Below, one piece after another: positions 45,601 through 59,432 of a stretch of DNA of 64,000 nt; within the stretch, counting starts at the first letter, position 1; every line of letters begins with the position of its first letter. Source of the DNA: Mesostigma viride (Eukaryota > Streptophyta > Mesostigmatophyceae > Mesostigmatales > Mesostigmataceae); contig RPFO01000034.1 in NCBI GenBank assembly GCA_009746045.1, forward strand, positions 4,038,578 through 4,102,577, given 5' to 3'. The notes beneath the pieces were generated by a model. That model did not search any database. It was not told the DNA's origin and saw nothing but the letters and a program-made list of their open reading frames with translations. Both the position numbers and the translations under genes were made by a program.

Positions 45601-48600
45601 GCCTAGTTACAAATTTCAGAATGCTGCCCGTCAGGTACGCTACCCGCAGCCGGCACATGAAATTATTTTGGCTTTTTCGTGCCAAAAAATTCTTTAACTG
45701 GCTTGCTGGAACTTTTTTAATCCAGGTTTTGGACCAAAGTGAGCACATATATTAAATATATAATTACTTACAGCAGAGTGAAATCACTCAAACCAAAGCA
45801 AACGCCCAGCTATAAACCTATATACAGAGCCATGTCAAAGCTCTATACTACGATAAGACCCATGGAAACTCCTAACGGGAGGAACCTAATAGCCCTGCTG
45901 CACCGCAAAATCAGCCCGCGTATGCCAGCTATGGCCCGAGTCAGCGCCACCGACAAGCGCTGACGCCAATATGACGTCCAGGTCCGCGCCGACCATGGGG
46001 CCCGCGTGAGCACATATATGGTAGTGTTTACCCCCAAAGTTTGGGGGTCATCGGACAACCCTGTCAAGGTTAACTGTGACGTACAATAGCATAAGGTATG
46101 CAGTTTTTGACATTTTTACCTACGGGGGGGCATGTAAATGACATCAAATGGTATCCTATGGACATGCAAGCTTGCTTATAAACTGAAATATGATGCAGGA
46201 ACATGCTTACATTGACAGGGCTCAGTTTGCACCGAGCTTTTGACATGTTTGTGACGTTTGACAGCATAAATATCCCTTTTTTATGCTTTTTTTTTCAGTT
46301 TTACATATATAAAGTGATTATAATCAATTTGAACTGGGCAGAAATTTTACAAGCACATTTCAGACAGGCATCGTAGATCATGAACCAAGTTTGGCTTCAT
46401 GGGAAGCTCATTTGGTGACAGATGACAGCATTAAAAATGACATTATCACTCAATTTGAACCTTGTACAATTAGCATTTATCGAATGATGGAACAGAGTTA
46501 GATCACGTGTTGTAAATGACTCAATGTGTACGTAAAAATGCTCATCTCGATGCATAACACATGAGTTACTGATTACATAGACATGATAAACAAGCACATG
46601 CACTTACAAGGCGCCACCGTGCTTCAGGACGCCAAATGAGAACAACCAACCATGGCAGCAATTCAGGAATGAGTCAGAACACACCACTGCATTCACTGCA
46701 TGCATGCAGATTGCAGGGGCAACACCATGATTGCATAATACACCACGCCATCGCCTAACGCTCCAGCATTGGCACAGCCCGCTGCCGCTTGTTCATTTGC
46801 TTCTCTCTCCTACTTGGGCTGCGCTGCAGGCCTGGCATGTGATCTAGTCGAGTCCTACACTGCTCCATTGTCACCACTTGAAGCAGCACACCCTTGGTCT
46901 TGCCCTTTTTGTTGGAGGCCAGGCGCCCATCTAGCTTCTTCAAGGCATGGCTGTGCTCCAGTGCCGTCCCTGAGAACTTTGTGATGTTACCATGCTTCAA
47001 TAAAATAAGGTCATGGAAATGGGCCTCAGCCATGTGAAAGTACAAGCCACAAGCTTGGTCTGCTGCCACAGCCACAAATGTGTCCGTCAAAGCAGTGGCC
47101 AGTTTTTTTACCTTGAGAGCTTGTGCTGCATGCAGGGGGCCTGCAGGGCCATCATCTGTCGAATTGCCAGGGAGGAGAGCATTCCACAAATCGATGAAGT
47201 GCTGCCATGGCTGCTTGAGCTGCTCCCACGAGAGATCACCTGGCTTCTTGGCTGGGTCACTTGCATGCTTGGCGACCATGTCCAGTATCTTGTCGACGCC
47301 TTTGACTAGCCTCATGGCCTCCTTCCAAATCATTTGCACCCGCTCCACCCCCTTGCCAGTCCTGTCCAAATTCTTGCCCTTGGCATGCATGCGTGGGTGT
47401 GGGGGGGGGCTGGTATGCATGCGTCGGTGTGGGGGGGTTGGCATGCATGCGTGCGTGGGGGGGGGCTGGCATGCATGCGTGGGTGGGTGGGGGGGCTGGC
47501 ATACATACGTGGGTGTAGGGGGGGCTGGCATGCATGCGTGGGTGTGGGGGGGGCTGGCATGCATGCGTGGGTGGGTGGGGAGGCTGGCATACATACGTGG
47601 GTGTAGGGGGGGGCTGGCATGCATGCGTGGGTGTGGGGGGGGCCTGGCATGCATGCGTGGGTGTGGGGGGGTTGGCATGCATGCATGCGTGCGTGGGGGG
47701 GGGGCTGGCATGCATGCGTGTGTGTGGGGGGGGCATGCATGCGTGTGTGGGGGGGGGCTGACATGCATGCGTGTGGGGGGGGGGGGCTGGCATGCATGCA
47801 TGCGTGTGGGGGGGGGGGACTGGCATGCATGCGTGGGTGTGGGTGGGTGCTGGCATGATCGCTTGGGTGTGGGGGGGCTGGCATGCATGCGTGGGTGTGG
47901 GTGGAGGCTGGCATGCATGCGTGGGTGTGAGGGGGGCTGGCATGCATGCGTGGGTGTGGGGGGTGGCTGGCATGCATGCGTGGGTGTGTTGGGTGGCTGG
48001 CATGCATGCGTGGGTGTGGGGGGGGCTGGCATGCATGCGTGGGTGTGGGGGGGGGCTGGCATGCATGCGTGGGTGTGGGTGGAGGCTGGCATGCATGCGT
48101 GGGTGTGGGGGGGGCTGGCATGCATGCGTGGGTGTGTTGGGGGGCTGGCATGCATGCGTGGGTGTGTTGGGGGGCTGGCATGCATGCGTGGGTGTGTTGG
48201 GGGGCTGGCATGCATGCGTGGGTGTGGGGGGGGGCTGGCATGCATTCGTGGTGTGGGGGGAGGCTGGCATGCATGCGTGGGTGTAGGGGGAAGCTGGCAT
48301 GCATGCGTGGGTGTGGGGGGGAGCTGGCATGCATGCGTGGGTGTGGGGGGGGGCTGGCGTGCATGCGTGGGTGTGGGGGGGGGCATGACCATGGTAGAAA
48401 ATGTTATCTTGAGGGAGCACTCTCCATGGGAAATGGATGCCCAGGTGGCTGTCAAGGGGGGCACAACAACAGACTGAGTGCTATCCCCCATCACCCTAGC
48501 CCCTGCCCACCCTGTGGCTACCTTGCTGGTGTCACCTTCCCTCGACAGGTCTTCTATTTCGTTAAAATCTATTACCACACGCTTGACCTTCGTTGCATTT

Positions 48601-51600
48601 TTCTTGAAGTTGCCATGCCACCTTCCCTGCGGCTGGTCGGCTGCGCCCTCCCCAACATTCTTGAACATCGTATGTATCAAATGCTTCACGGGGGCAAGGA
48701 GAGATGGTGAAATATTTATTCGCAAACGGTTTCCAAGCCATCCCAGTAACAACCTTTCCGTTATACGACACCTGCAAGGCCCGGACATTCACGGCACAAA
48801 CATTCTGCAACTTCATCTCGCAGTTGACGCACTTGCTGGTGTGGATGGTGCGAGGAAGCCCGCCATACGTAAGATCGCCATCCGCAGTCCGGCACCGTAG
48901 CTTGTCCCAACATCGGTACCAATACCGGAGGTTCCCCTCTGTTGAATTCACGCGTTCCTGTGCAATAAAGATCAAGCATAAGGACACCCGGAACAGCGGG
49001 TTTTCTCAGCACCAGAGCAACCCTTTGTAGATTGTGCGATGGAAAAAAAATTAGAAAGGAAACTGGAAAAAAGCGAACGGCAACCATAAAATAGACCCAT
49101 TAATGATTAAAAATCTGCAATGAGTCGCCATATAGCCCATGCAGCATGCGCTACCGGAACCGCTTACTTTTTTGCATGCGCTGCACCAGCGGGGCGCAGT
49201 GCACAGTGGACTTGAACCCCCCTCCGCAGCAGCAATTTAAGTATGTATTAGCCTGTCGCTAAATTCCAAAAAAAAATACCACGAGTTTCGTCGTGTCTTG
49301 GCGCACTTCGCGTGAAATTTCCCGAGGTTATTTTGCACAATAATCGGTGATCGCCATCGTGCCCAATAATTCGGCCGACATAGCCTTTTCACTGTCACGC
49401 ACACTGAAATTTCGGTCCGTACAGGCCAGATCACCTCGGTACCGTACAAGAATTTCACGCCGGGCGCCCCGCGGCGATAATTTGATGTGGGCTGGGCTGA
49501 CCCCTTTCAGGCTTTTTGCGTTGTAATTATTACAACGAGCTATAGCTCAAAGAATTCGGTCGGATGCCAACATAGGGCGGCCTCTCTTATCATGATTGCC
49601 TTCCAGGCATTCGTGATGTAGCCTTTTTCTTTGTGAGCTACGGGACATGCTTAAGTACACGCTGTTCATGAATGCAGTGGAAACTGCCTGAAGCTCTGCC
49701 CCCTATCCAAGAGTGTGCTTTCGTGGGCCTTCAAACATGCACCCCACCCTCCCTCCTTTTTATTTAATGCACATCAGTGCACGTAACTGCACATCTTTGC
49801 ACGATATCGCATATTATTGTACGTACTCTGTAACCAGCAAACTTTCATGTTGCATTCCATTATGCGTGGCTGGGTGGGTCCAAGTACAGAATCGGCAACT
49901 CGCAACGGCAGGCTTCTCTTCTGGCCACTGCTATGTAGCGGGACATTGTGACTGGACTCCAGCTACACACTCAGGCATCAAAGGTGCTGGCGTGTCCGCG
50001 TTCTCACTCGACCTGTGGGTGTTGTATGCATGTGGCTTCTGCGGGCCCTGGTGTGCCTGCTGTGTGCAGCTTGGGAACACCCCGCTGCATGATGCATCAC
50101 TCAACGGTCATCTGGGTGTTGTCAAGCACCTGGTGTCCTGCGGTGCGGACGTCAATGTCAAAAGCGAGGTCTGTTCATCTTTTGACCTGCAACCCTCACA
50201 TATACCGCATCCGGTAGCGCCCACCTATGCCTCGGTTTAGCCCTGTCGCCCTCGCTTCACGAATACGCCCCCCATGGTGGTCTCATATGTATGTCCGCTT
50301 CACGCCCCTGATGCTGGTTCCCAGTTATTCTTCTCTCTTGCACTTCTTACAGCTGCATGAATACTTTGCCCACCAAATAGGTACGTGGTTTTGCCCACCA
50401 AATACAACAAGTTTGGAAACCAACCCGGTTAAACCAACCAACCCTGTAGTATTACCCCCATGTGTGTGTCTCTCACCATGCATCTGTGCAGCTTTATCAT
50501 CCCACATTGGTCTGGCAGCCGATTTTCCGCCAGAAATTAGCAGAGCCAATACATCGGCTGTTTCGCGGGCTGCGACCAAGTTGCGCAAAAACCCTTGCGA
50601 ATGTCGAAAATTTAGCTGAGAAGATCGAAAGTTAATATGTGTATGCGCAGCATGATACCGGGTGTGGCATAATTCTGACATTCTTATGCATGTGTTGTTC
50701 TGGACCGTGCAAGGCAGGCGGATACAGGGTATTTTGGGTGCACTCCGTGGGACCGTCCATTTGGGTGGTACAGTCCAAGGTACGGGGTTGCACCGACTTA
50801 CTAGGCGAAGTTCACGTTTGGACATGAATTTATTGTGTGCCATGGCCTTAGAGTCGTGGCTGCCACGCCCGCGACGATGGCAGCCACAGGGGGGCTAGTT
50901 AGGGGGCTCAGATTGAGCGTTCCGGCGGCTTTGTTCGGGCCGGAGTGGGGTTTGAAAGAATGTGACGAATATTATGTAAATGTGCGCCTGTCAGGGGTAA
51001 TAGTGACATGGGTTGCAAGAGACAAAAGCCAGGAATGGAAACTGAAAAGCCACGGCCATTGAAGGCTGCGCAGATTTTTAAGTAACAGGTGACCGACGCT
51101 GAGGTGGGGGATGGTGCCGGAGCTATTGCTTGCCCGGATGACCAGTGGGAGGCAACCACGGAGGAGGAGGAGGAGGAGGAGGAGGAGGAGGAGGAGGAGG
51201 AGGAGGAGGAGGAGGAGGAGGAGGAGGAGGAGGAGGAGGCAGAGAATTGACGAAGGCAGAAAGAAGGGCGAGAAATCGCTGTGCGCGCGGGCACCGGAAT
51301 CTGACTCGGACGATGAGGAACATCAAAACAAAAAGGGTGATGGCATCGAGGACATGCCAGAGCAGGACATTGTAGACCCGGAGCTGAGTGACGATGATGG
51401 TCCCGAGCCACCCTCCACCTCGGATCCTGCAGCAGGGTGGAAATTCGGGATGGGAAACCCCGATGGCCATCCATTCCATGCGCAGGCTGCGTAGACCAAC
51501 ATCGCCGTGGACGGTGTCACCCAACAACCCGACCAGGCCATACTGCCAGGGGGTACGTCCTGCACAGTACAAGAACAGCCAGTTTTGCGTTGCTCTGCAT

Positions 51601-54600
51601 GGACACGAGATGAGGTGACGGGCCCTCCTGTGGAGGAGACCAACAGGTATGCCAACATGAAGCTTGCCCACCTGGCTAGCATAGCACTTAACTGGACGCC
51701 ATTGAGTGTGCATGAGCTGGCAAAGTGGCTGGGCATCCTTGTCATGCACCATGGGCTTGGAGAAGCTGCCATCAGTACAGCTCTACTTTTCTGACCGCAA
51801 GGTGGGCGTTAGCCAACGCTCCCGGCCTGCATCGCTTCATGTCATTCAAGCGGTGGCAGCAGATTACTCGCTTCCTCCATAGCAGGGATAGTGCCTTCAA
51901 GCCTGTCAACACCGACTGCCACGAGTACTGCCTTTACCAGTATCGAGTGGCTTGAGATCCACTTCAACATCACCAGCAAGCTCGGGGGGAAGTGCGCCAT
52001 CGATGCGAGCGCTGCGTGGTCATGGGTCACAAGTTTTTCCCCATCCGCTGCTTAAACCCGCTGAAGCCAGATAGTTTCCACATCCTGGCACACTGCTTGC
52101 CTGACTGTGGCCAATGTCCCTGCGACTACCTGTGGCACTACCACATCTACGACAAGCTCCCCGAGGAGCAGCACACCGCCAGGGTGGTGCAGCTCCTGGG
52201 GGACACCTTGCCCCTAGACTCCATGGACGTGGGCATGGACAGGTGGTACACTAGCCACCTTGCCGTGGAGTGGCTGATGAGCAGGGCCACAATGTGGTCG
52301 GCACGGCGGTGCCCAACCGCCGTGGCATCCTTTGTCAGGACCTCAAGTTCCTCGTGCCCAAGGGCAGGGCGCTGAGGCAGAAGCTCTATGCGTGGGGCCA
52401 TACTCGAGGCCACGGTGCTGCATGCACTTGTGTGAATGGACAGCAAGGCCGTCTACCCGTCTGTAGAAGGGGCATGGCCTGCAGGAGGTCATAGTCGACC
52501 GCCATGGGGGCCGTGGCAACGCCAGGGTGCACATTCCAGCCCCGTCATCAGCTACTGGGCACTCTGCATTTTGCAAGCTGGCAGTGGACCTGTTTGACCA
52601 TCTGGCTGCAGAGTACGACGTGGGCAAGGCACCAGTGATGACCAGGGTGTGGTACGTGGTACAGGGCCTTTGGGGCCCACCTGGAGAATGCCATCTCCAA
52701 CGCCTACCTGCTCATGACCTTAATCAACCGTAACCAGCCAGGGCTGCATGACCCATTCCGTGTTCTTGTCCAAGCTGGCAGACCATGCAGCTGGGAGCGG
52801 CAACAAGTGGCCAGGGTCACATGCCCCTGTGAGACAGATCACCCTCAAGCCGACCCGGGAAGGCCAACTGGATGGCAATCTGACGAGCCCCAGCAAGTTC
52901 CATTTATGGTAGAGGCTGACTGACAGTGCCGTCTGCAGCGCGGGGTGTGCACGGTGCCCAGAGTGTAGTGACATGGCACTGTGCAACCGCGTGGACTACC
53001 AGTGCTTCCATGCCTACCAAATGGACTGGGTGGTGGGGCTGGATGATGTCCCAAATGTTTGGTCCCATGCGTAGCCTGAGGTCATTGCGTGACCCCTATA
53101 AAGCTTAGGGTTTTTTTTCCCTTACAGCACTTTTTTCCAGTGCATATCCACATCTTTCCGCATCTGGCCGTCCAAAGGCACTAGTTTCTTTGGGCTCCCT
53201 GGCCCACGCATATATGATACGCCACTATTATGGATAGAGTAACCTCTGATTCACGCTGCCTTGATGGACGCCCTGTTCCTCCATCGCACCTTATTTCTCG
53301 CTTCCCGCTCAAACACACATTTTGTTGCTGAGGACGCCTTCATAATTTACGTCGCACAGACGGCCCTGGCCACTTGCAGGCGCCCCTGGCCACTTGTTCT
53401 CGCCCAGCCGGGCTGCCAGCAGGGACAGGAAGGTGTAGTGGGTCATGGAGGACTTGCCACTGTTGATGAAGGTCATCAGCAGGTATGCATTGGTGATGGC
53501 ATTCACCAGGTGGGCCTCAAAGGCCCTGTGCCACCACACCCTGCTCACCAGGGCCTTGCCCACGTCGTACTCTGCAGCCAGCTGGTCAAACAGGTCGACT
53601 GCTTTGTAGCATTAGTCCCCAGTAGTTGGGGACGGCTGACGGTGCTGGGACGTTCACCCTCGCATTGCCACGCCCATGGCGGTCCACCATGACCTCCTGC
53701 AGGCCATACCCCTTCTGCAGCAGGTACACGAGCTTGCGGTCCATCCACACAAGCACCTGCAGCCCCGTCGCCTCGTGCACTGCCCACGCGTAGAAGCCCT
53801 GCTTGAGTGCCTTGCCCTTGGGAATGAGCATCTTGAGCTCCTGCCAGGGGATGCCCCTGCGGTTGGGCACAACCGTGCCAACCACGTTGTGGCCCTGCTC
53901 ATGCAGCCACTCCACGGCTGGCCGGCTGGTGTACCACCTGTCCATGGCCACATCCATGGAGTGGGGCAGGGTCCCCCCAAGGAGCTGCACGACCTTGAGC
54001 GTGTGCTGCTCCTCTGGCAGCTTGTCGTAGGTGTGGTAGTGCCACAGGTAGCCGCTGGGGTGGCCACCCGCGGAGTACCCCAGGATGTGGAAGGGGGCTG
54101 GCTTGAGTGGGTTGAAGCAGCGAATGCAGCAGTACTTGTGGCCGGTGCCCATGCAGCTCTCGTCAATGGCCGCCTTGCCCCCGAGCGTGCAGCACTTCTT
54201 GTACGCGTTGTTGAGGTGGATCTCGAGCCACTTGAACTGGTAGAGGCGGTACTCGCGGCACTCGGTGTTGGGTGGCTTGAAAGCACTGTCCCTGAAGTGC
54301 AGGAAGCGTGTGATCTGCTGGAAACGCTTGAATGGCATGGCGTGCTGCAGGCCCGGGGCTGTGGACATGCCCACCTTGCGGTCAATGAAGTAGAGCTGTG
54401 CGTTAGGCAGGCGCCCCACGCCCATGGTAACCAGGATCCCCAACCACTTGGCCAGCTCATGGATGGTCAATTGCGTCCACTCACGTGCCTGGGGTGGCAG
54501 AGTGACCAGCTTCGTGTTGGCATATCTGTTTGTCTTCTCCACCATTGGGCCCAGCACCTCATCTCGTGTCCACAGCAGAGCAAAGAAGGCAGCTTGGCCT

Positions 54601-57600
54601 GCTCAGGAGTTGGCATGGCAACATCGACGGCAATGTTGGTCGACAAAGACTGCACATGGTCGTCGGGTGCGCCCACCTCAAAACCCCACCCTCGTGCAGG
54701 ATCCAAGGCACTCCCCTCATCAGCAGGCTCATCGTCGCTTAGCACCGGATCGGCCACATCCTGCTCAGGCATGTCCTCCACGCCATCGGACTGCTTTAGC
54801 AGATGTTCCTCCTCTTCCGGGTCAGAATCCGGTGCCGGCACGCCCAGGGATCGCTTGCCTTTCTTTCTGCCCCCGTCGATCCTCTGGCGCCGGGAGGGTT
54901 TCTTGCTGGCTCGTGAACGCTTGCGCTTCTTCACCGGACACTCCTCGATGTCCTCCTCCTCATCCTCGCCGGCATCCTGCTCCTCCTCCTCGTATTCCTC
55001 TTCAGACCCAGCGTCCGACTGCTCCACCTCCTCCGCCTCAGGGATCGCCTCCCGCGCCCCTGCCGGGCCAGGAATGTCATCGGCACCATCCCCCAAATTG
55101 TCAGCAGCCACCAGGTACTCAAAAACCTGCATGGTCCCTCTTGAGTGGGTAAGGCTTTTTATCGCCCTCGAACACGCAAAATGCAAGGGATTTGTCTCGT
55201 GTCACCCGCGTTACTGTCCCTGACAGTCGCACATCGGCTTAGTTTTCACCATATTTATTCGTTGCCCACTCAGCCCCGAACAGGACCGCAGTAACCCTAA
55301 CGTTAAGCCCCCTAACGAGCCGCCCTTCGGCTGCCATGGTCGTGGGCGCGGCAGCCATGCACAGGCTGTCACACAATAAAATCACGTGCGAACGTGAATT
55401 TTGCGTTGTACGTCAGTACCGACTGCACCCAAAACACCCTGTACCCCCTCACCTTGGACGGTCCAGAACATGGGTTAAACTTTGTCAAAAGTATGCAAAC
55501 CCTAGTATCATGCTGTGAAGAAACTTATAAACTTTAGATCTTCTCAGCTTAACTTTTCCTAATTCTCAATAGTTTTCGCGGCATTTGGTCGCCCGAAAAG
55601 GTGCAGATGCATCGGCTGTAAATCAGTTTTTGGCGGAAAATCGGCGGCCAGACCATTTAGGGCTTAACTCGTAAAGCGAAATCTTTCCCGGCATGGTGCC
55701 CCAGTACAGCCCAGAAGGCGACAATGCTTGGTAATGCAATCTTACTAGGGGCATTTGATATAAAATGTGTTACTGGCAACAAAGCAAATGCATAGCCAGC
55801 CGGGTGAAATTTTCACCCTGTTGACTATGGGGGCAAGTACTATCAATTAATTAATGGGTGTTAAGAAATTTCTGTGTAAAATACAGTTCTGTTTTCTACT
55901 CTCTTCATTGCCAACGACTGCCCCCAGGCACATGTTTCTGCAGGCCCCTTCCGTCAAACTCTCATGTCTTGTTTCGTTAAAATCCCCTTTCTTTTCTCGC
56001 ATTGCCTTCAGCTTCAAAGATTTGCACTCCACTGACTCCGATGCAAATCATCAGAAGTGGAAGTAAGGAATATTATGGAACAAGCTATGGCAGGCAAGTA
56101 TGTGGTGCTACTAAGCACGTTGTTTCCTTCATCATGTAGATACTGTAGCCGATGTCTACTAATTGCAGGCTCGACACGTGTTTAAGCCTGCCGGTTCCAG
56201 CGGGTGCTGACATGTCCGTGTGCTCCCTCTGTGCCAGGGTGTAACTTGTGCGGTTTGGTTATACTGCACCTTTATATAGAAACCAACCGTCGTGTTAGAA
56301 CGTATGTGTGTCTCTTACTGTCTGCGCAGCAACTCATCCGGTGATGCATTCCCTCTCTGGCAGCCATGCAAGCCAGTGTTTATTCACGACAGTGCAGTGT
56401 TTGCCTCAATTTCAACTGCCCCAGATTGTATCTTCATCAAGTATTGTGGCGGGCAGCATGTACATGAGGCATACTGTTTCACCCCTTCCATCTCCCTCGG
56501 CCATGTTTTATGGTGCAGATGTGAATTGTTGTGCTGTTAAAAAAGGGCGGCCTCATCTCAGACTGCTCGGCAGCATTGCTGCTAGTGGAATTGCCGGCTG
56601 CAGGCCATGCTGTGGATGTGCTCCACGCATAACCTTTCTTGGGCTGCTTATAATGTTGGTAGCCATGGCTTTAGGTACACACTTTTCAGGGCCACTCCTG
56701 CGCCATTGGCGCTTGTTTTTCCCTTCAATTCCAGATTTTTCATTGTTCCGAAGTGCTTAGTTTTGTATATAGAAATTCAAGATCGTCCGTGATAGGAGTC
56801 CAAAACATCGCAACAGCAGGCAAGCCTTCTGGCATGCAGCTGCTACTACGCAAGTCCTTGCATTCATGCGCGCGCAGTACCGAATTTCTACTCCTTGCAT
56901 GCTCGACACATTTGCATGGTCGGCTGCTGCCGTTTCCATGCAGCAGGTGCTGACGTGTCCGCATGCTGAGTCGCTCCTGGGTGTTGTTTTTCTGTGGACT
57001 ACTTTTGTGGCTGTGTTATCGCAGTGTGGAGACATCCCGCTGCATAAGGCATCCCTCGCAGGCAAGCTGGACATCATCATGCACCTGTTGTCCTGCGGTG
57101 CGGATGTCAATGCCAAAGGCGAGGTCCGTTATTCCTTTGACCTGCAACCCTCACATATACTGCATCCGGGTGCACCCACCTATGCCTCGGTTTAACTTCA
57201 TGGCCCTCGCTTCACAAATACGCCTCCCCATGCGGTGGTCTCATGTTCGCTTCGTGCCTCTGATGCTGGTTCCCAGTTATTCTTCCTCTTGCACTTAATT
57301 ACAGCTATGTGAATGGATTTTGCCCACCAAAATTGTGCCCATGTGTGCGTCTGTCACCATGCATCTGTGGATCAACCATTGAATTCGCTACACTGTCCAA
57401 GTATGTTTCGCTATGTTTGAATTAAAGAAGCTTAGCAAATTAATTAGTCGACTGAAATCACTGAATAGTTTGGTGAAATCGTACCACGTACGCTAAGTTG
57501 TTAGGCCAGGGGCAATTTATGTGAAAGCTGTTACCGGCAAATAGTTACCATGGTAAAATGGGGGTTTCTAGTGTTTATATATTCTAATTCTCTTCGTCAC

Positions 57601-59360
57601 CTATATTTCCCCCCCTAAGCCAGTGATGAGGCTCATTTTCCGTGACCTCTTCTGTGCCACTCTCGTGTCTTGTTTCAAGTTTTCTCCGATCCCCTCAGAC
57701 TCTTCTTTGCCGTTGCTTTCAGCCATGAAGGTTCGCATTTTTATGCACTTCTCTGATTTCTAACAACGTCAGAAGTGGGAGTTTGGTATATTGAACAAGT
57801 ATCAACAGCAAGGCAAGCCTTCCATGACAGCTTCTAGCACATTCTTTCTTAACCAGCTAAACGATGTCTAGCTGGTGCAATACTTGCGCGCTTGAGCCTG
57901 CCAGTTCTAGCGGGTGCTGACGTGGGCACGTGCTTCATGCGGGTGCTGTGCGGTTTGGTGTGTGCGGGCCCGTGTGTGGCTGCTGTGTGGTCGAACCATT
58001 GTGCGTGGCTTCTGCGCACAGGCTGGGAACACTCCGCTGCACCAAGCGTCATATTGCGGCAAGCTGGACATCGTTAAGCACCTGGTATCCTGCGGCGCGG
58101 ACGTCCATGCCAAAAACGAGGTCCGTTTATCCTGTACATCGCTACCCTCAGTGCATCTGGTGGCGCCAATGTCTCATCGGGCCCTAACTTACCTGGACTA
58201 AGGCAAGAAGTAACCCATAAATGTGACTATGCACACCCCTGCTGTCATCTCTTAAGATAGCTCGTTGCAATTAATGTTTTGAAGACTTTTTACCGACCGG
58301 CTGCAGTGGTGTGATTATCCTTGGCGTGCCTAGATAGCAACGTCTTGATGAAATAGTCCCAGTAGTGCATGTGCATGACCATGAATTACTCTCCCTCTTG
58401 ATGCATGCCAGTTGGACACACCCATGGACGTATATGGGCATCATTGTTGGAGTCCATGTTTTAGTGCATGTGCATCTCAATACTGAGATGCACATGCACT
58501 CAGGACGTCCTCAGGTGCACCATTTGATACTGACAGGCACAGTTGGGGCTGTTCTTGGCGCATCACCCTGTTTCTATGAGACAACGCCCATGGAATTGGG
58601 AAGATAGTGACTACTCAATATTCATCAAGGCACCTGCTAAACGTCAGATCGGTGGATAATTACACTACTAGGGGGGGGGGGGGGAAGAGCTCAAGGTACC
58701 TGGTCAAGTGGGCCCAGCCATCGCTGTGCTGTTAGTTGTTACATATTCATGAAAACTCAACTATGAAGTAACGCTCAATGCTTTGTGTGGATACTTCCAC
58801 ACAGCTTACTAGGCTGGTAGAGTGTGTTGAATTGCCTAGCTTTAACTGCATACATCTACGTCATGTAGTCCCGTAGCTTGGTCAATCATGTCCCATAGCC
58901 TTCTTTGTATTGTTATTAGTGCAGACTGGCCAGGAGCCTAGCCATTCAGCCTTGTTGATTGGTGAGGTTAAATGGCTAGGCACTGATTGCTATCAAGGCG
59001 TTGGCAACTGAACTGCTCCCTGACCTCGTCATATGTTGATGTAGCAGCTCTTGCCACGAAGCAACGACACACACCCTAGAATGCTGGCCATGGCCATATG
59101 TTCAGAGTCAAGCCTTTGCATCCTGGCCTGGCCACTCAGTCAGCAGGCAGGTCAGTCAGTTGACTGCAGTAGGTGCATGGTTGGGGAGTTGCTCAGCTGC
59201 TTCCTTGACCAGGTTGTTCAGTTAGTTTATTAGTTGCGTGGCACCCCATTTTCTCTTTTCTTCGGATATCTGGCAGGTAGGCTGGTGTTTCTGCAAATAA
59301 TTCTTCTCTTCAGATTGTCATGACATGCCCCTTTTGTGTACCATTATATGCCTGGAGCCT

Positions 59361-59432
<72 letters not shown>

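Larger units (their letters stand above)
50505..55655. repeat. Large imperfect inverted repeat of two piggyBac copies, tail to tail
   Basis: Left arm 50505 to about 53150 and right arm about 53290 to 55655 are inverted homologues beyond the coding part. GGTCTGGCAGCCGATTTTCC (50509) answers to the complement of GGAAAATCGGCGGCCAGACC near 55630, and the GTTCTGGACCGT...GGGTATTTTGGGTGCA segments also pair. The outer limits probably mark element ends, but I could not find the TTAA duplication expected for piggyBac. Confidence 0.7.

Noticed and set aside
47080-48477. 465-residue + strand ORF (HACVGVGG-type repeats)
   Set aside because: Pure minisatellite translation; every frame on both strands is open because the unit lacks stops.
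49195-49235. tRNA-like T-loop (complement of GGACTTGAACCCCCC)
   Set aside because: The five bases on each side of the loop do not pair as a T stem, and no cloverleaf could be built.
50908-51752. Poly-Ser and poly-Pro ORFs near 51.2 kb
   Set aside because: They are other-frame readings of the (GAG)n expansion in the piggyBac copy.
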